From: Progne subis subis
Lineage: Eukaryota > Chordata > Aves > Passeriformes > Hirundinidae
Reading direction: 5' to 3'
Length of the DNA stretch: 64,000 bases
Assembly (NCBI GenBank): GCA_022316685.1
Contig: JAKJHU010000068.1
Span: 1,612,001 to 1,676,000 of the forward strand
Shown here: positions 52,623-64,000 of the stretch, in pieces
How the letters are laid out: each line of letters starts with the position of its first letter
Position numbering within the stretch: position 1 is the stretch's first letter
Notes under the pieces: generated by a model
The model's database searches: none
What the model was told of the DNA's origin: nothing
The model's input: the letters and a program-made list of their open reading frames with translations, nothing else
Made by a program: the position numbers and the translations under genes

Positions 52623-55600
52623 CTGAAGGAGAGCTCTACTCTGCCAGGAGGCATAAGCCACTAACAAATCATGCTCAAGCTCAGGCTCTGCAGTAGTTTG
52701 TGCTATTAGGACAGGAACCACAGAGCCTGCTGTGGCCATTGCTCTATTACTTAAACTTCAACCAAATACTATCTTATATATACACACACACAAGAATTCA
52801 CTCTGAGCTAATGCTTCCAGCACACCAAACAGCCAGTTACAGCAAATTATTTGACATTCTGAAGAGTCAGACTTACTATTAACTTCTCCTTTAACACATG
52901 ATGTCCCTGAGGTAATGCAGAATTCACCAAATCCCAATCAAAACGTAATGCTTAAGCTAACCCCAAGATATTTCCACATCTGAGCAGCAAGCAGGCGATC
53001 AATTTGCGTCTCTCATTTCAAACTGCTACAGGTGGTAACAACACACACTGTACTAAAGGACACCACCAGGATCAATTACTCTCTTGAACAAGAAATAACA
53101 GATGATGCCTGAGGAACACAACAGCTAAGGCCAAATCCCTGTAAGATTTCCCTGCAAGCAGCCCTCCCTGTACTATTCTGCCCAGGTCTCATATCAACAG
53201 ATCAAACAATACTTGCACCCCCCTGCCTTGTGCCAAAACTGGGACGACCCAAAACACAGCTCTTGCAGGGTCACAGCATTCATCAGCACAAAAGGATGAG
53301 TGGGTGAGAAGCACCTGCAAGCTGCAGTGCCATGGGTAAGCCTGGATCCTGCTGCAGTGTCTGCAGCCACACAGCCAGCCCCACATGTCCCTCCGAGCTG
53401 GGACAGAGCTGGCAGCCGCCCTTAGAGATCAAAAAAACCCGATATAAGTGTTGTTTCAGAATACCTGTTTGGAAAAGACCCCAAATGTACTTCATCTAAC
53501 ATTCAAACAAGATGTTTGCTGCATGGCCTGACTGTCAGGTATCACTGCCTCACCGAGAGACAAGAAAGCACCAACCAACTGACCAGCAGCAATTTACTCC
53601 TCTGTCATTTATTCCTGCTGTCCACACTCTGCTCCCCAGGACATGCAGAAATTCATCAGAATTGAGGACTTGCACCGCACAGGACCCACATACAGGGAGG
53701 TAAGGAGATAAGACATGGATAGGACAGACAACAGGGAGACAGAGCACAGGTGTGGAGACAAAGTTGCTTATGATGAGTGCTATGTAGGAAATCACACACT
53801 GGTTAGGACAGAGGCAGATATAAGGTAGGATGCTGTGGAAGCTATAGGTCACCTCCTTAACACAGCTAAATTTTCTTGGAGTTTGGTTTTTTGGGTTTTT
53901 TTTACATTAAAGTCAGACACAGTAATACAACTAAGAATAAACTTCTATTTCAGACCACATAACACGTCTGACTAGCTGCAATAATGTAGACAGCAGCAAC
54001 ACGCTCTAGGCTGCTGCCCAAGGCTGCAGCCTGAGCAGGGCGTCCGAGCAGGCTCCCATAAGAGAACAGCAGAGTAGGGGCCAAGCTGCAGGCTGGGGCA
54101 TATTCCCCACCAATCTCACCAGAGGCATAGCAGCACACTGCATAACTGTGGACATGAAGGAGTCTCTCAGGGTACCACACTCCTACAGTGGCTCAGCTAA
54201 GGCACGTTTTTTATAGGTTTTAATGCACAGAAACAGATTGGGGACCTTTGTTAATGTAACACAGCCTGAATGTACAAGGTGTTCTGTTCCTCAGGAGAGC
54301 AGTGTTCACAGATGGCATTGAGGGACAGGACCTGGCAAAATTGTGTTGACGAGTTTTACCACAGAATTTGGTTTGTACAGAAACTCAGAAGAACAAGAGG
54401 TTCTGCAAATCTGGAGAAAGCAATGACCTGGGGCAGCACTTTCAGGCTTTCCTGGAATTATCCCCCTCACTTCTAACTTCCCAGAGTATCAAACCACCCA
54501 GTTACCAACTAGAGCATCACAGCATTTAGCATTTCACGCTGGATCATACTACAGCTGAAAAGTCTGCTCTAGCTGCTGGTTGCTTTTTTTTCCATATTTG
54601 TAGCCACAACAGCAAAGAACATTCTCTAAGCTACAGCTTAGCTCTCAGTTTCATCTACATTTATATCCTCTTTGCCATGTTCTTCAAACACCAGCCAATC
54701 TTGCCACCAGAAAAGCTTCTTATCATCTCTTTCCAGGAGGAATTAGTACATAATGGCCTTGAAGTATTTACACCGTTGTTATCTTCCTTTTCTTTCCTGC
54801 CCCAAGACCAGAGCAGAGCCCTCCCACCAACCCTGTGCAATAGCTTCAGTGAGACCACTTATAAAGAAGATCAACAGTATCAGACTCTAAAGGATACAGT
54901 TACTAACAAAATTAAAAGCTACAGGATACTAATGCTGACTGCAAAAGTTTAAAATGGTGGCTCCCATAGAAATGTATTTATTGGATGACTACTTGGAAAT
55001 AGGCTCTCTCAGCCACAAACTCAAATGATTGTTTCCATCAATTCCTATCTCTATCTTGTAAAAGCTACAAACAGGAGCAAGAAAAACAAAACCAGAGGGT
55101 GAAGGACACCCCATTCTCCTACATGGACATCCAATAAGTGGATTTGTTAAGAAAGAAAAAAACCCCAAACATTACAGTACTTTTTCTGCCACAGAAGCAA
55201 ATATAAACAAGCATCTTGCCTGGTAATTTTTGTTTTCCTTGGGCTTTGGGTTTGATTTGTTTTTTACTGGTGTTTTGAATTACTCAATCGTTTGTCTTCA
55301 ACACTGAAACCAAGCAAAGAGACCCTGGCAGCTCTGGAAAATACAGCACTCAATTAAGCCCGAAAAGAAAAATGATACAATCAGCAGCAATATGTATTCC
55401 CTACCAGAACTCTCCCCTAATGTGCTTTAGCTCAAAAGCAGAGATGAAAGAAATTCAGTCTCTGAATTTACTCACCCTAGTTAATGTCTCTTGTGGTCTA
55501 CCCATTTATGAAACCATGAGTACAATGTCAAGGAGGTGCTGCCTGGCCCTTCCCTGCAAACGGAGAATCATCACAGTGTTCATAACAGGGGCTTCAGGGA

Positions 55601-56244
55601 GCAAATCACGGCCACGTGTAACCTCCTTAGCAACAGGCTGAAAGAGCAGTAAATTAATACTTATAAAAAATAGCAACTAATTCAAAGACCAGACATGGTG
55701 CTTCGTAAATTAGGCTGGCAAGCCAGCCATTTCATTGCAGCCAAAGAGAGATTCTGTACTTAGCGAGAGGCATGGGACTGTATTTACAAAAGGCAGGTTT
55801 CTAACCTTAGAAAGCAGTGCCTTCCAGGAGGACATTAACGTGGTCAATTATCAACTGCACAGTAACTACTGAAACTCCTGGTACAGCTTTATGGCTGAAA
55901 AGGTTAGTTAGATTCTTGGGTGCATAAGTAACAATATAATTAGGAAAAGACCGGTTACTTTCAATCCTGCACTTGGCACTTTTGCACCTGCTAGCAGAAT
56001 AAAGCATCCTGTTCTGGCATCCCCAATTCAAGCAAGACATTGATATGCTGGAGAGGGCTCCAAGGACTACAAGAATGACAAAGGATTGAAACATCTTGAA
56101 GTGAAAGCCTCACGTTCAGTCTCTACTCACTCTCTCCAATTTACCAAAGAGAAAGAAAATTGAAAAGCCACAAACTCCTGCTCAGTCTATGTGGAAAAGA
56201 ATGCAGATAACAGAGGGTTCCTTGTTCTAGTAGACAAAAGTATA

Positions 56245-56330
56245 ATAAGACTCAATGACTTTAAGTTAAGGCTGGAGAAGTCTGGCCTTGAACTATGGTG
56301 CATATTTTTGCAGCGAGACAGAGAACAAAG
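56245..56330 (+). mobile_element. Possible ancient CR1 remnant
   Basis: The sequence AAGACTCAATGACTTTAAGT, then TAAGGCTGGAGAAGTCTGGC, resembles an old CR1-type 3' region ('ctcaatgacttgaagttaaagctgga'). It is short and diverged. Confidence 0.4.
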
Positions 56331-59006
56331 AATTTTTTTAAACCATCTTGTTAGGTGTTTGGATGCACTTTTCTTCAATGGGAATTTTCAAATGCAAGTT
56401 CTTTCAGCCATTTCTTTTTAAATTATGTTTAAGATTAATAAAAGGATACAGTCTTACAACCTCCCAGCGAAAGAACAACTGTTCATAACAATCTTTCCTG
56501 GGTTTACCACATGTGAACCAAACTGAGACAAGTTAATTTCTCTTCAGCTTCAGTGCAGTAAAGATCCAAGATGCTACACTAACAACATAACTTTCCATAG
56601 TTCCTGTAATCTAACCAGGAAGATATTTAGCTCCTTAATTTAGGACCATGGTTCTGTGCCTCACCACCTGCTGTACAACCAATTACATTATTTACAAGTT
56701 ACTACATGTTGGTGGCAGCTCTCAAACCAGAACTGCTAAGGACACACAACACCATTCTAGCGTGGTTTTAAAGCTGATGAGGGGCTACAAGACAAAAAGG
56801 AGTAACTAATACCCTTTAAAAAGGAGCAACTAATAAAAAAGTCATGCTGCTCTCTTAAGGTACCAGGCTATGAGGCAGCACCATTCAGGATTTTTCACCT
56901 GTTTTGCTTACTCTCATGAGGAAAAAAAAGCCAAAAAAATTACAAATAATGTTTCCGTCTAAGAGCTTCCACACCTATGGTTTAAGTAAAGCTCAAGGCA
57001 GAATTTGCACTGTAACTTCCACTTGCTCTTTTACAGGAGTTGCAGCTTTCACTCCCACCCTGGAATAACATCAATGCTGTTATGGAGCAGCACTGCAAGA
57101 GTGGTGTTTGGACTGCAGAATTCAGACAGTGATCATCTATCACAAAAGTGAATGCTTTGCATTTAGAAAAGCAGAGTAGTTTTCCTTCTTATTCACAGGT
57201 CCAGCAAACCCCTTATTTTAGGAAAATTAAATGTAAAACCCCATTTTACTATAGGGTGCTGATTAAACTACAATGCAATACAGACAGCACCAACAAAACA
57301 CTGAGAAACTAATTCAGCCAAGACACAAACCACTCAATTGTAAGTCAGCTTCAAAAAATGCTAATATTCTAGAAAGCTTAAGAGTTGTTAGGACAACAAG
57401 GACAGGCTTGTATATAGTCTGTATACTAATTTTACATAAATAGATGAAAAGGGATTATTGTTAGTTGATTATATGTAAATGTTGTTTTCCTTTTTCTTTA
57501 CATCATTTAAGTTTCACGCACTTTACATTTAAAAAGAATGCATGAATTCTTCTTACCTCCCCAATGAAATCCTGTAATTTGGGATTTATTTTAGTACGAA
57601 TCAGGTCTCTTGGTCTCTACAATAAAGCAAGGCTCCTACTAATGCCAATAGGAAAGTTTGCTGTCATAGTATTGGCTAAATTAACTTGCCCATAATCGGT
57701 AACACTAAACAGAAGTCTTGGTATAACACAGCAGAAAGAAAAAAAATCACAAATGTGAAAAATCTGCTGCCACTCAGGAAAGTTTAGGGCTTCTCAATGG
57801 TTGTCTTCCATATCAATTGCTAAAAGCAACAAGCAAACTTGCTTAGCAATATGGTATCAGATCCTAAACAGGAGGCACCCATTTTCAAAGCATTTTTTAG
57901 TTATTACTGTCAATAAATGCATGACCAGCAGCACACTGAGAACAGATTACTGGACTAGGCAGAGCCATCTCAGTTATTTCAATGCCTGCATTACATACAG
58001 CAAGCACAAGTACTGAATAAAGCTCATAATGCAGTAGTGAGTGCAAACAATATCAACAAAGCAACATACCTGGAAGAGAAACCCTGAGTTTATTTTGTGG
58101 TACTTCATTAAGGACATCTAAACAACGTACCAATCAATATAACTACACAACTGACCTTCATCTCCACGTGTATATTTTCCTTCCTATCCACAAGCTCTGC
58201 TGCTTTTACTGGATATTTTATTACATTTTTGATCACAAACACATTTTCTATCTTTTTCAAAGCTCCACTTCTAAATACAATAAAATGGAAGGCCTTACAC
58301 TAAAACATACCACGAGAGTCAAGATCTACAAACCAACAGTGATTCAAAACCTGCAAACCCCTTCAAAACCACTGTGATCATGAGGTACAACCTGGCCTTA
58401 TTCAACACTTCCCAGCCTCCATGTGCCTCTGCCCCCACCAGTCCCTGAGGAGTGCACTACTCTCACAATTGCTCTGCTAAAGCAAGAGTTAAAACAGAAA
58501 CACTGCTCCTCCAGCTCCTCTCCAGGACAGTGCACCTTTCTTCCCTCACCGTTTTGGGCGGTTGAGGGGCAAAAAGCAGCACCGTGTGCTGCTGAGCAAG
58601 CACAGGGACGCGAGAGGAGGGATGGGACGGGGAGCAGCACAGAAAAAGGGAGCCCTCCAGGAACAGGGGCAAGGGCAGCACAGCATCTCTGTGCATCCCA
58701 TGAAAGAGTCCACAAGGGACAGGCTTCAGCTGCACCAGAAACTGGAAAAATTAAGGATCAGAAAATAACTAGAGTGAGATTAATAATTTACAGATCACTT
58801 ACAAAGGCTTTCTTTGAGCTCTATTCAAAAACATCTACATACATGAGTGGTCCTGGCAGAACTGTACAAACAACATGCAAGTGCTTCATATGTTCATGAG
58901 TGCATTCATGTGGAAGTGCTGGGAAAGCTGCTGCACAGGCAAATGTCCTGTGCTAAATCTCAACCGTAAACATGCCTGCTCACATCAAGTGGTTGCATGA
59001 GCCTAA

Positions 59007-59038
59007 CAAAAGAAAAGAAAAGAAAAGAAAAAAAAAAA
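59007..59038 (+). repeat. (AAAAG)n microsatellite
   Basis: Four AAAAG units followed by an A run. Confidence 0.85.
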
Positions 59039-62000
59039 TTTTAAAGATTTAATCCCATTTAGACAGATGCACATTCAGCTTGAAAAAGGTGAAAATGAGA
59101 ACATTTCTTTCAAAAAGTGTTGAAAAAATCCAGGTAACAGCTAAGTTAATGACCTTACTTTTAAAAATACAAGTTAAATGGTTTGTGTAGGACACACATA
59201 CCACAAGTAAGGTCTACATATCAAAAAAAAACGGAGCAAAAAAACCCAGGGAGTAAAAAACAGGCAGAAACTTTCAACCAGTACTCAAAGCAATTTTAAT
59301 TGATATTTACTGAAGGAACATGCTCCAAGGTGATAATGTCTATTAAAAAAAACCCACAGCAAATATGATAAGTCCTTTCTGGACAACATCCTTTCCAACT
59401 CATATTGTACTGTTCTTCCTTCTGTCCCTGTAAAATTCCATAGCAGTGCAATTCCATTCATTGACTTGCTCATGTCTCAGTTTAAAGGGGAAAAAGTAAT
59501 AAAATTTAATTTCATCCAGATAAATATTTTGGCAGATATTCTGCACTAAAAATATAACCATAATTTAGAATAAGTGTTTCAAATCAGTTCAGCCCTTGCT
59601 CACTCCAAGCATTACCATGAACCTTAGCACTTGCTTTCCTAAACCTTATTAATACATGTATGACCTTGATCAAAAAAGTGTATTTTTAGCAACTTTGAGC
59701 TGCAAAACTAAAACTGCATCATAAAAAGTGCAACAGCAGGTCTGCCAAACCAACTTTATGTTTTAAAGTTTTGTTTACAAGACTATTCTTTGTATATGTG
59801 GAGAAGAAATATTACGAGGGTGCTCGATCAGCTATTTGCAGCCTTGATGGAAATGAAACGTTCATGTTCCTAATATGATGTTTATAAACAACCCCAAAGT
59901 TCTAGATACTGAGTCATCTCTGACTTTTGGCTTGCCTTCAGCTGAGGGGATTTTGCCTCAGTGCAAGCAGGCACTGTTCACACTTCGCTGGCGCCCCTGC
60001 TCGCCGCTGCAGTTTATGAAGAAACACGCAAACAGAACGGTGAACGCAGACTGTGCAGGCTCACTTAGCACCGCGTATGACATTCTGGGTTTCTCCCACA
60101 GTCTCTTCCTTATTTTTCCCCTCCCTTTTTTTCTTCTTCCTTTTGTTCTGCTGTTGTTTTGGGTTTCTTTAATCTCCATCAGGGCAACAAACACCTGAAG
60201 CCATCCAAGATGCAGCTCTGGCTCCCCAGAACCCCCAGGAAAGACCACGGATTGTGCTTCACCAGCTGCCTCCTGATCTATGGGGAGGTTTCCTTACTGC
60301 TGCCACTGCTGCCTACACGTGGTAAGTGTAGATTTCCCTGACAACATGAGGCCATTCTTCTCGTTCTTCAACTTGTCCTATTCTTCTAAGCTCTGTAATG
60401 AACTTGGAAGTGACTGCAAGCATTTCCCCTTCCTTAGGGAGAGGTGCACTGTACTGCCCAAGCTGAGCCAGAACACCAGTAAGTGGCTAAAAAGGATGAT
60501 GTTAAGTGAAGCTGGGTGTATAATGTGACTCCTGAAATGCAGGCAAATGAATTTTTAAGTATGAATCCCTTCTATATAGATTTTCCATTATCAGGAATAA
60601 AATTAAAGAAGTGTCTGCTTAAAGGGAAAAAGAACACAATATAAACCCTAAGGAAAACTAAGTATATTCCTTCCCTTGTATCCATTACTGTGAGCTTACA
60701 AAGACTCTTTCTTTAATGAGCACTTGCTTGCTAGAAGTGATGAATATTTCAGGTGTTCTTTCAAAATAAACATGGAGAACCTAATACAGTATTTATGGCA
60801 CAGATGAATTTCCTAAACGAGTCACCCAATAACCAGAAGGAGCATTAAGACATGAGTATGGAAAACCATAAATAGTACACAAAAGGTACAATATAATAGT
60901 GTGTATCGCTTTTAGTCTTGTTTATATCTGTCCAACCCATTTGCAACTGGAAAGCACTGCTTATTTTCCCCGTACAGAATTTGTGAATGGCTTGGTCCTC
61001 AGCAGCACGGTTAGAACACAAGTCCACCAAGTAAATAAACGTGCATCTATCAAAACTTAGGAGAGTTAGGAAAAAACCCAAAACTCCATGTATTATTGGA
61101 AGAACGCACAAATCCTTTAAGAAAACTTAAGGCTACTACTTGAAGAAAATACAAGGAAAAAAGGACATATCTGTCACCCTGGTTTTTCTGAGTTTTTTAA
61201 AGCCTTTTGATTGTTCATGAAATGGAGTCAGACTTTTTAGCTTCTGTACAATATTAGGAGCAGTTTTCACTTTTTCTCACACATGTAACATAAACAAATC
61301 CTTTGTTTTTCATTCGCTGTCCTTTGCTTGCATATTTCTAACCTGAAAACAATTGTAACTGACAGTTGGTCTGGCCATTCGGCTGGGAGGTGAAAACTCC
61401 AGAAGCCAATCCAGAGCCAGACCCACAAATGTATAAAAAGTAAGAAATAAACAGGCAGAGGGGCTCTCGGCCTTGGCTCAGCCTTGGCTTTCTCGGAGGA
61501 ACAACTCTGCCCTGCGAAATCCCTTGTCTCCATGTGATTGCTTTGCGTATCCCGATCTCACATATCCTGTTTAAATTTTGTCAAATGTCAAAACCTGTAC
61601 GCAATAGTCAGATGCTCTCAGCCACTACCAATCATAAACCCAAATCCTGAAGTCATAATTCAACAGATAACATAACATCACTTTACAGAGATGTCCCACC
61701 AACAGCAGAAGCCAGGTTAGAGTCATATAACTTACGGCCACATTTCTAAAAAATGCCCTAGTAAAGAAGTCTGCAAATGATGCAGCTTTTTAAAAGTTTA
61801 CTGCAGCTGACAGAGCTGCAGCGTAACTTGAGATGCCCAGCCTCCCTCCTCCCACCCAAAACCAAAGGCCAACCCCCACCCAGCATTCCACGAGATGCCT
61901 TCAGAGGTTCGGCGCCTTCTTTGGTGGATGCAATTGGACAAACTCTTAGGAAATACACCTCAGCACACCCAAACAAATACAATACTATAAAATGCAAAGA

Positions 62001-63762
62001 ACAGAACCGAAAACCAAAGAGGAAATACCACAGAATCAGTTCAGCAAAGGAAAAGTCAAACCAGAAACCAACCCCGGTCCAACAATTGACATGGACACTA
62101 CGCACACACACAGGACCAGACAAGCCTTTCCATTCAAGAGCCAAGGGTGGAAAAAAACCCTTCAGAAGGCTTTTTGGAAAGGAGAGGAACGACAGACTCA
62201 TATTACATAGCAACCTGCTGGGCCATCAAATCACAAACAGCGGCAAAATGAACTCAAGAGGAAAATCTCAAGACCAACCATGAGCCACGACTGCAGAGAG
62301 ACACCCAACACAAGTATCTGTCTGTGTCCAAAAATCCACATTTTCCACACTTTGCCAGAACAGGCATCACACCAATTACACCTTATAAACTGACTCATTT
62401 ACAAACATGCCTTATTTTGCACGCGACTGTCAACAGCACAAAAGACAGAATGAGCAAATACATCAAGCTGTTGCTACATCCATGCAGTATATTACAAGGA
62501 GCGGCATTATTAAAATAAGCAATTAAAATCGTACCAAGAACAACAAAAATACTAATATTTTTATGGCTTGTTTCAATGCAAAAAAAAAGACCACTAACAT
62601 TTGCTAGCATTGTACAATCACAATTAGTGTTAGCACACAGGTAGGTGGTTTGCACAACTACTCCACATGAAAACACAGAGACCTTTGAGGCTGGACAGGT
62701 TATTTGCTCCTTACTTAATCTTAACACTGGTTTGCCTTACCAAAGTTTCTGTAACGTGTAACAGTGACAACACAAACGTTAAGAAATCGGGATGTTTTCA
62801 AGTGAAATGACACTACAGACGAGTCAGCATTTATCAAATCCAATGTATGTCCAATAACTTCTGAAATTTTAGTGTACTGAAACAGTACTTAACTATCTTA
62901 TTACATTTAGCTGATATAAGAGAGTAGTTCAACAAAGGAAGTTTAACAACATACTTTTTGTTTGCTTTTCCACTAGCTTCACCCATCTTACCCATAACAC
63001 TCCATCTTACTTGCCCCATCCATCCTCCAACATGTTGGTTTGTAACAACAGAATTAATTACTTATTTCTATTCAAAACATTCTAAAGATTAACTGAGAGA
63101 AGCAATATCAATACACTACCTGTTACATTAAAAAAAACCCCAAACAACCCAAATCATTAACCATGAGTGTAGCAAGTCTGTATTTTGGTTTAAAAACTAT
63201 GGCATTTGCGTTTGCAAGACCAATCTTTTGTTATCATGAAAGATAGCCGTCTTGAAAGTGTGGAAGGAACGTGTTACCACTGAAACTGAAGGCGGCTGTA
63301 AGTTTACAGGATTTTCAGTTTCAGTTGAGGTATTCTAAAGTTAAGAGAGGAAATCAAAACTTAGGTAAAGTAAGTATAAAAATTCCACTTTTGTTAACTT
63401 GGCTCGCAGTTTAACGTTGACTTCTCATGTGAAATTTGAAATGCCATAAAACCTAAAAATATTGAACTGTTACCTTTGGAAGTCTGAAACTAGGAACAGC
63501 AGAAATTAAAGGGAACGTTCAACACAAGGGAAAGCAAACTTCTGGTCTGCAGACCCGTGCAGGGAGGTTCAAATATGTCTACAACATGCTGGAGAGAAAG
63601 AGGAGAGAAAGGACATGTTCTGTGCTTTTAAAATTAGCTAATCTGCTTAATAGCTGGAAAGCGCCGCTACCCAGCGTTTAACCCGCTGCCTTCCTGGGCC
63701 GTATGACAAGAAAAAGCCGCTCAAAACGGGAGGGGATAAATATCAAAGCAATCATCGGTTAC

Positions 63763-63813
63763 CTTTAAAACTCTTTGCTTCCTCCTCTGAGGCCTTTTGT
63801 TTTCTGTTAGAAC
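63763..63813 (-). CDS. TET1: TET1 exon 3, 17-codon microexon
   Basis: This exon of only 51 nt (phase 0-0) encodes VLTENKRPQRRKQRVLK, matching the human TET1 stretch I recall as 'IKENKRPQREKKPKVLK' just after the CXXC zinc finger. The very basic content suggests DNA or nuclear-localisation contacts. Acceptor TTTTTTAG|GTTCT, donor TTAAAG|GTAACC. It keeps frame with exon 4 (..VLK then ANLENK). Being a multiple of three, it could be skipped without a frameshift. The CXXC exon itself lies beyond the window. Confidence 0.9.
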
Positions 63814-63921
63814 CTAAAAAAACATCAAATTGCAGAATATAAGTTGTGGTCAAAAAGGCAGGCAGACACCTCCGGTTTTTATTATGTAACAGCGGTATTT
63901 CTGCAGTACCCCGAGTGCTTT

Positions 63922-64000
63922 ACACGCGGCCCCTCCGCGGGCCGGCGGCGGCTCCCGGCGGCCCGTCCGCCGCCCCCGCGGCGCCCCTCACATCGCGGGA
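63922..64000. promoter_or_regulatory. CpG island upstream of TET1 exon 3 (edge)
   Basis: The last 80 bases are almost entirely G and C with many CpGs (..CGCGGGCCGGCGGCGGCTCC..), in contrast to the AT-rich DNA just left of it. It begins about 110 bases upstream of exon 3 and runs out of the window. It may be an intragenic alternative promoter (see findings). No start site can be fixed. Confidence 0.6.

Larger units (their letters stand above)
49742..63762 (-). other. TET1: TET1 intron 3
   Basis: A 14 kb intron. It holds a possible old CR1 remnant (56245-56330), a (CT)n run (52605-52622), a TA run near 50529-50541 and an AAAAG array (59007-59038). I see no other exon or RNA gene. Open frames at 58423-58899 and 61777-62283 look non-coding. 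Confidence 0.8.

Noticed and set aside
61777..62283. 168-codon plus-strand frame and a 151-codon frame opposite it
   Set aside because: Lys/Pro/Thr-rich translation without a domain, inside TET1 intron 3. The sequence is simply A/C-rich.

Overview
The window looks like vertebrate, and specifically bird (probably songbird), nuclear DNA. It has short spliced exons in AT-rich introns, CpG-island promoters, fragments of CR1 retrotransposons (the dominant bird LINE), and a SINE fragment joining a tRNA-Ile-like head to a CR1-like tail, a structure I associate with the songbird family TguSINE1. The two recognised genes, TET1 and CCAR1, are also neighbours in the same order and orientation on human chromosome 10q21.

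Both genes read on the minus strand, so transcription runs from right to left. The right three quarters hold the 3' part of TET1, a 5-methylcytosine dioxygenase. Ten coding exons can be placed to the base: 63763-63813, 47212-49741, 45940-46030, 45225-45318, 33083-33291, 32051-32201, 29499-29588, 28938-29075, 21094-21433 and 17609-18750. Their phases agree and together give 4836 coding nt (1611 codons plus stop), including the whole catalytic domain with its iron- and 2-oxoglutarate-binding residues. I number them exons 3 to 12 as in the human gene. The large upstream exon with the CXXC domain lies beyond position 64000. A dense CpG island begins at about 63922, just upstream of exon 3.

The left end holds the start of CCAR1, a transcription coactivator and apoptosis regulator. 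Its CpG-island promoter spans about 1330-2200, a predicted non-coding first exon ends at 1811, and the first coding exon is 856-974. The rest of the gene lies left of the window.

Between them (about 2.2-17.6 kb) lie the TET1 3' UTR, several CR1 fragments, and an unexplained element. At 8370-9620 on the minus strand there is what looks like the last exon of a further gene: a strong splice acceptor, 38 open codons and a stop, then about 1.1 kb of UTR-like sequence ending at AATAAA. I could not name it. Intron 6 holds a probable solo retroviral LTR (about 36650-36990), a CR1 3' end and a 178-base A/C-rich tract that would be G/U-rich in the TET1 pre-mRNA. I found no bacterial-type operon, CRISPR array or complete mobile element.
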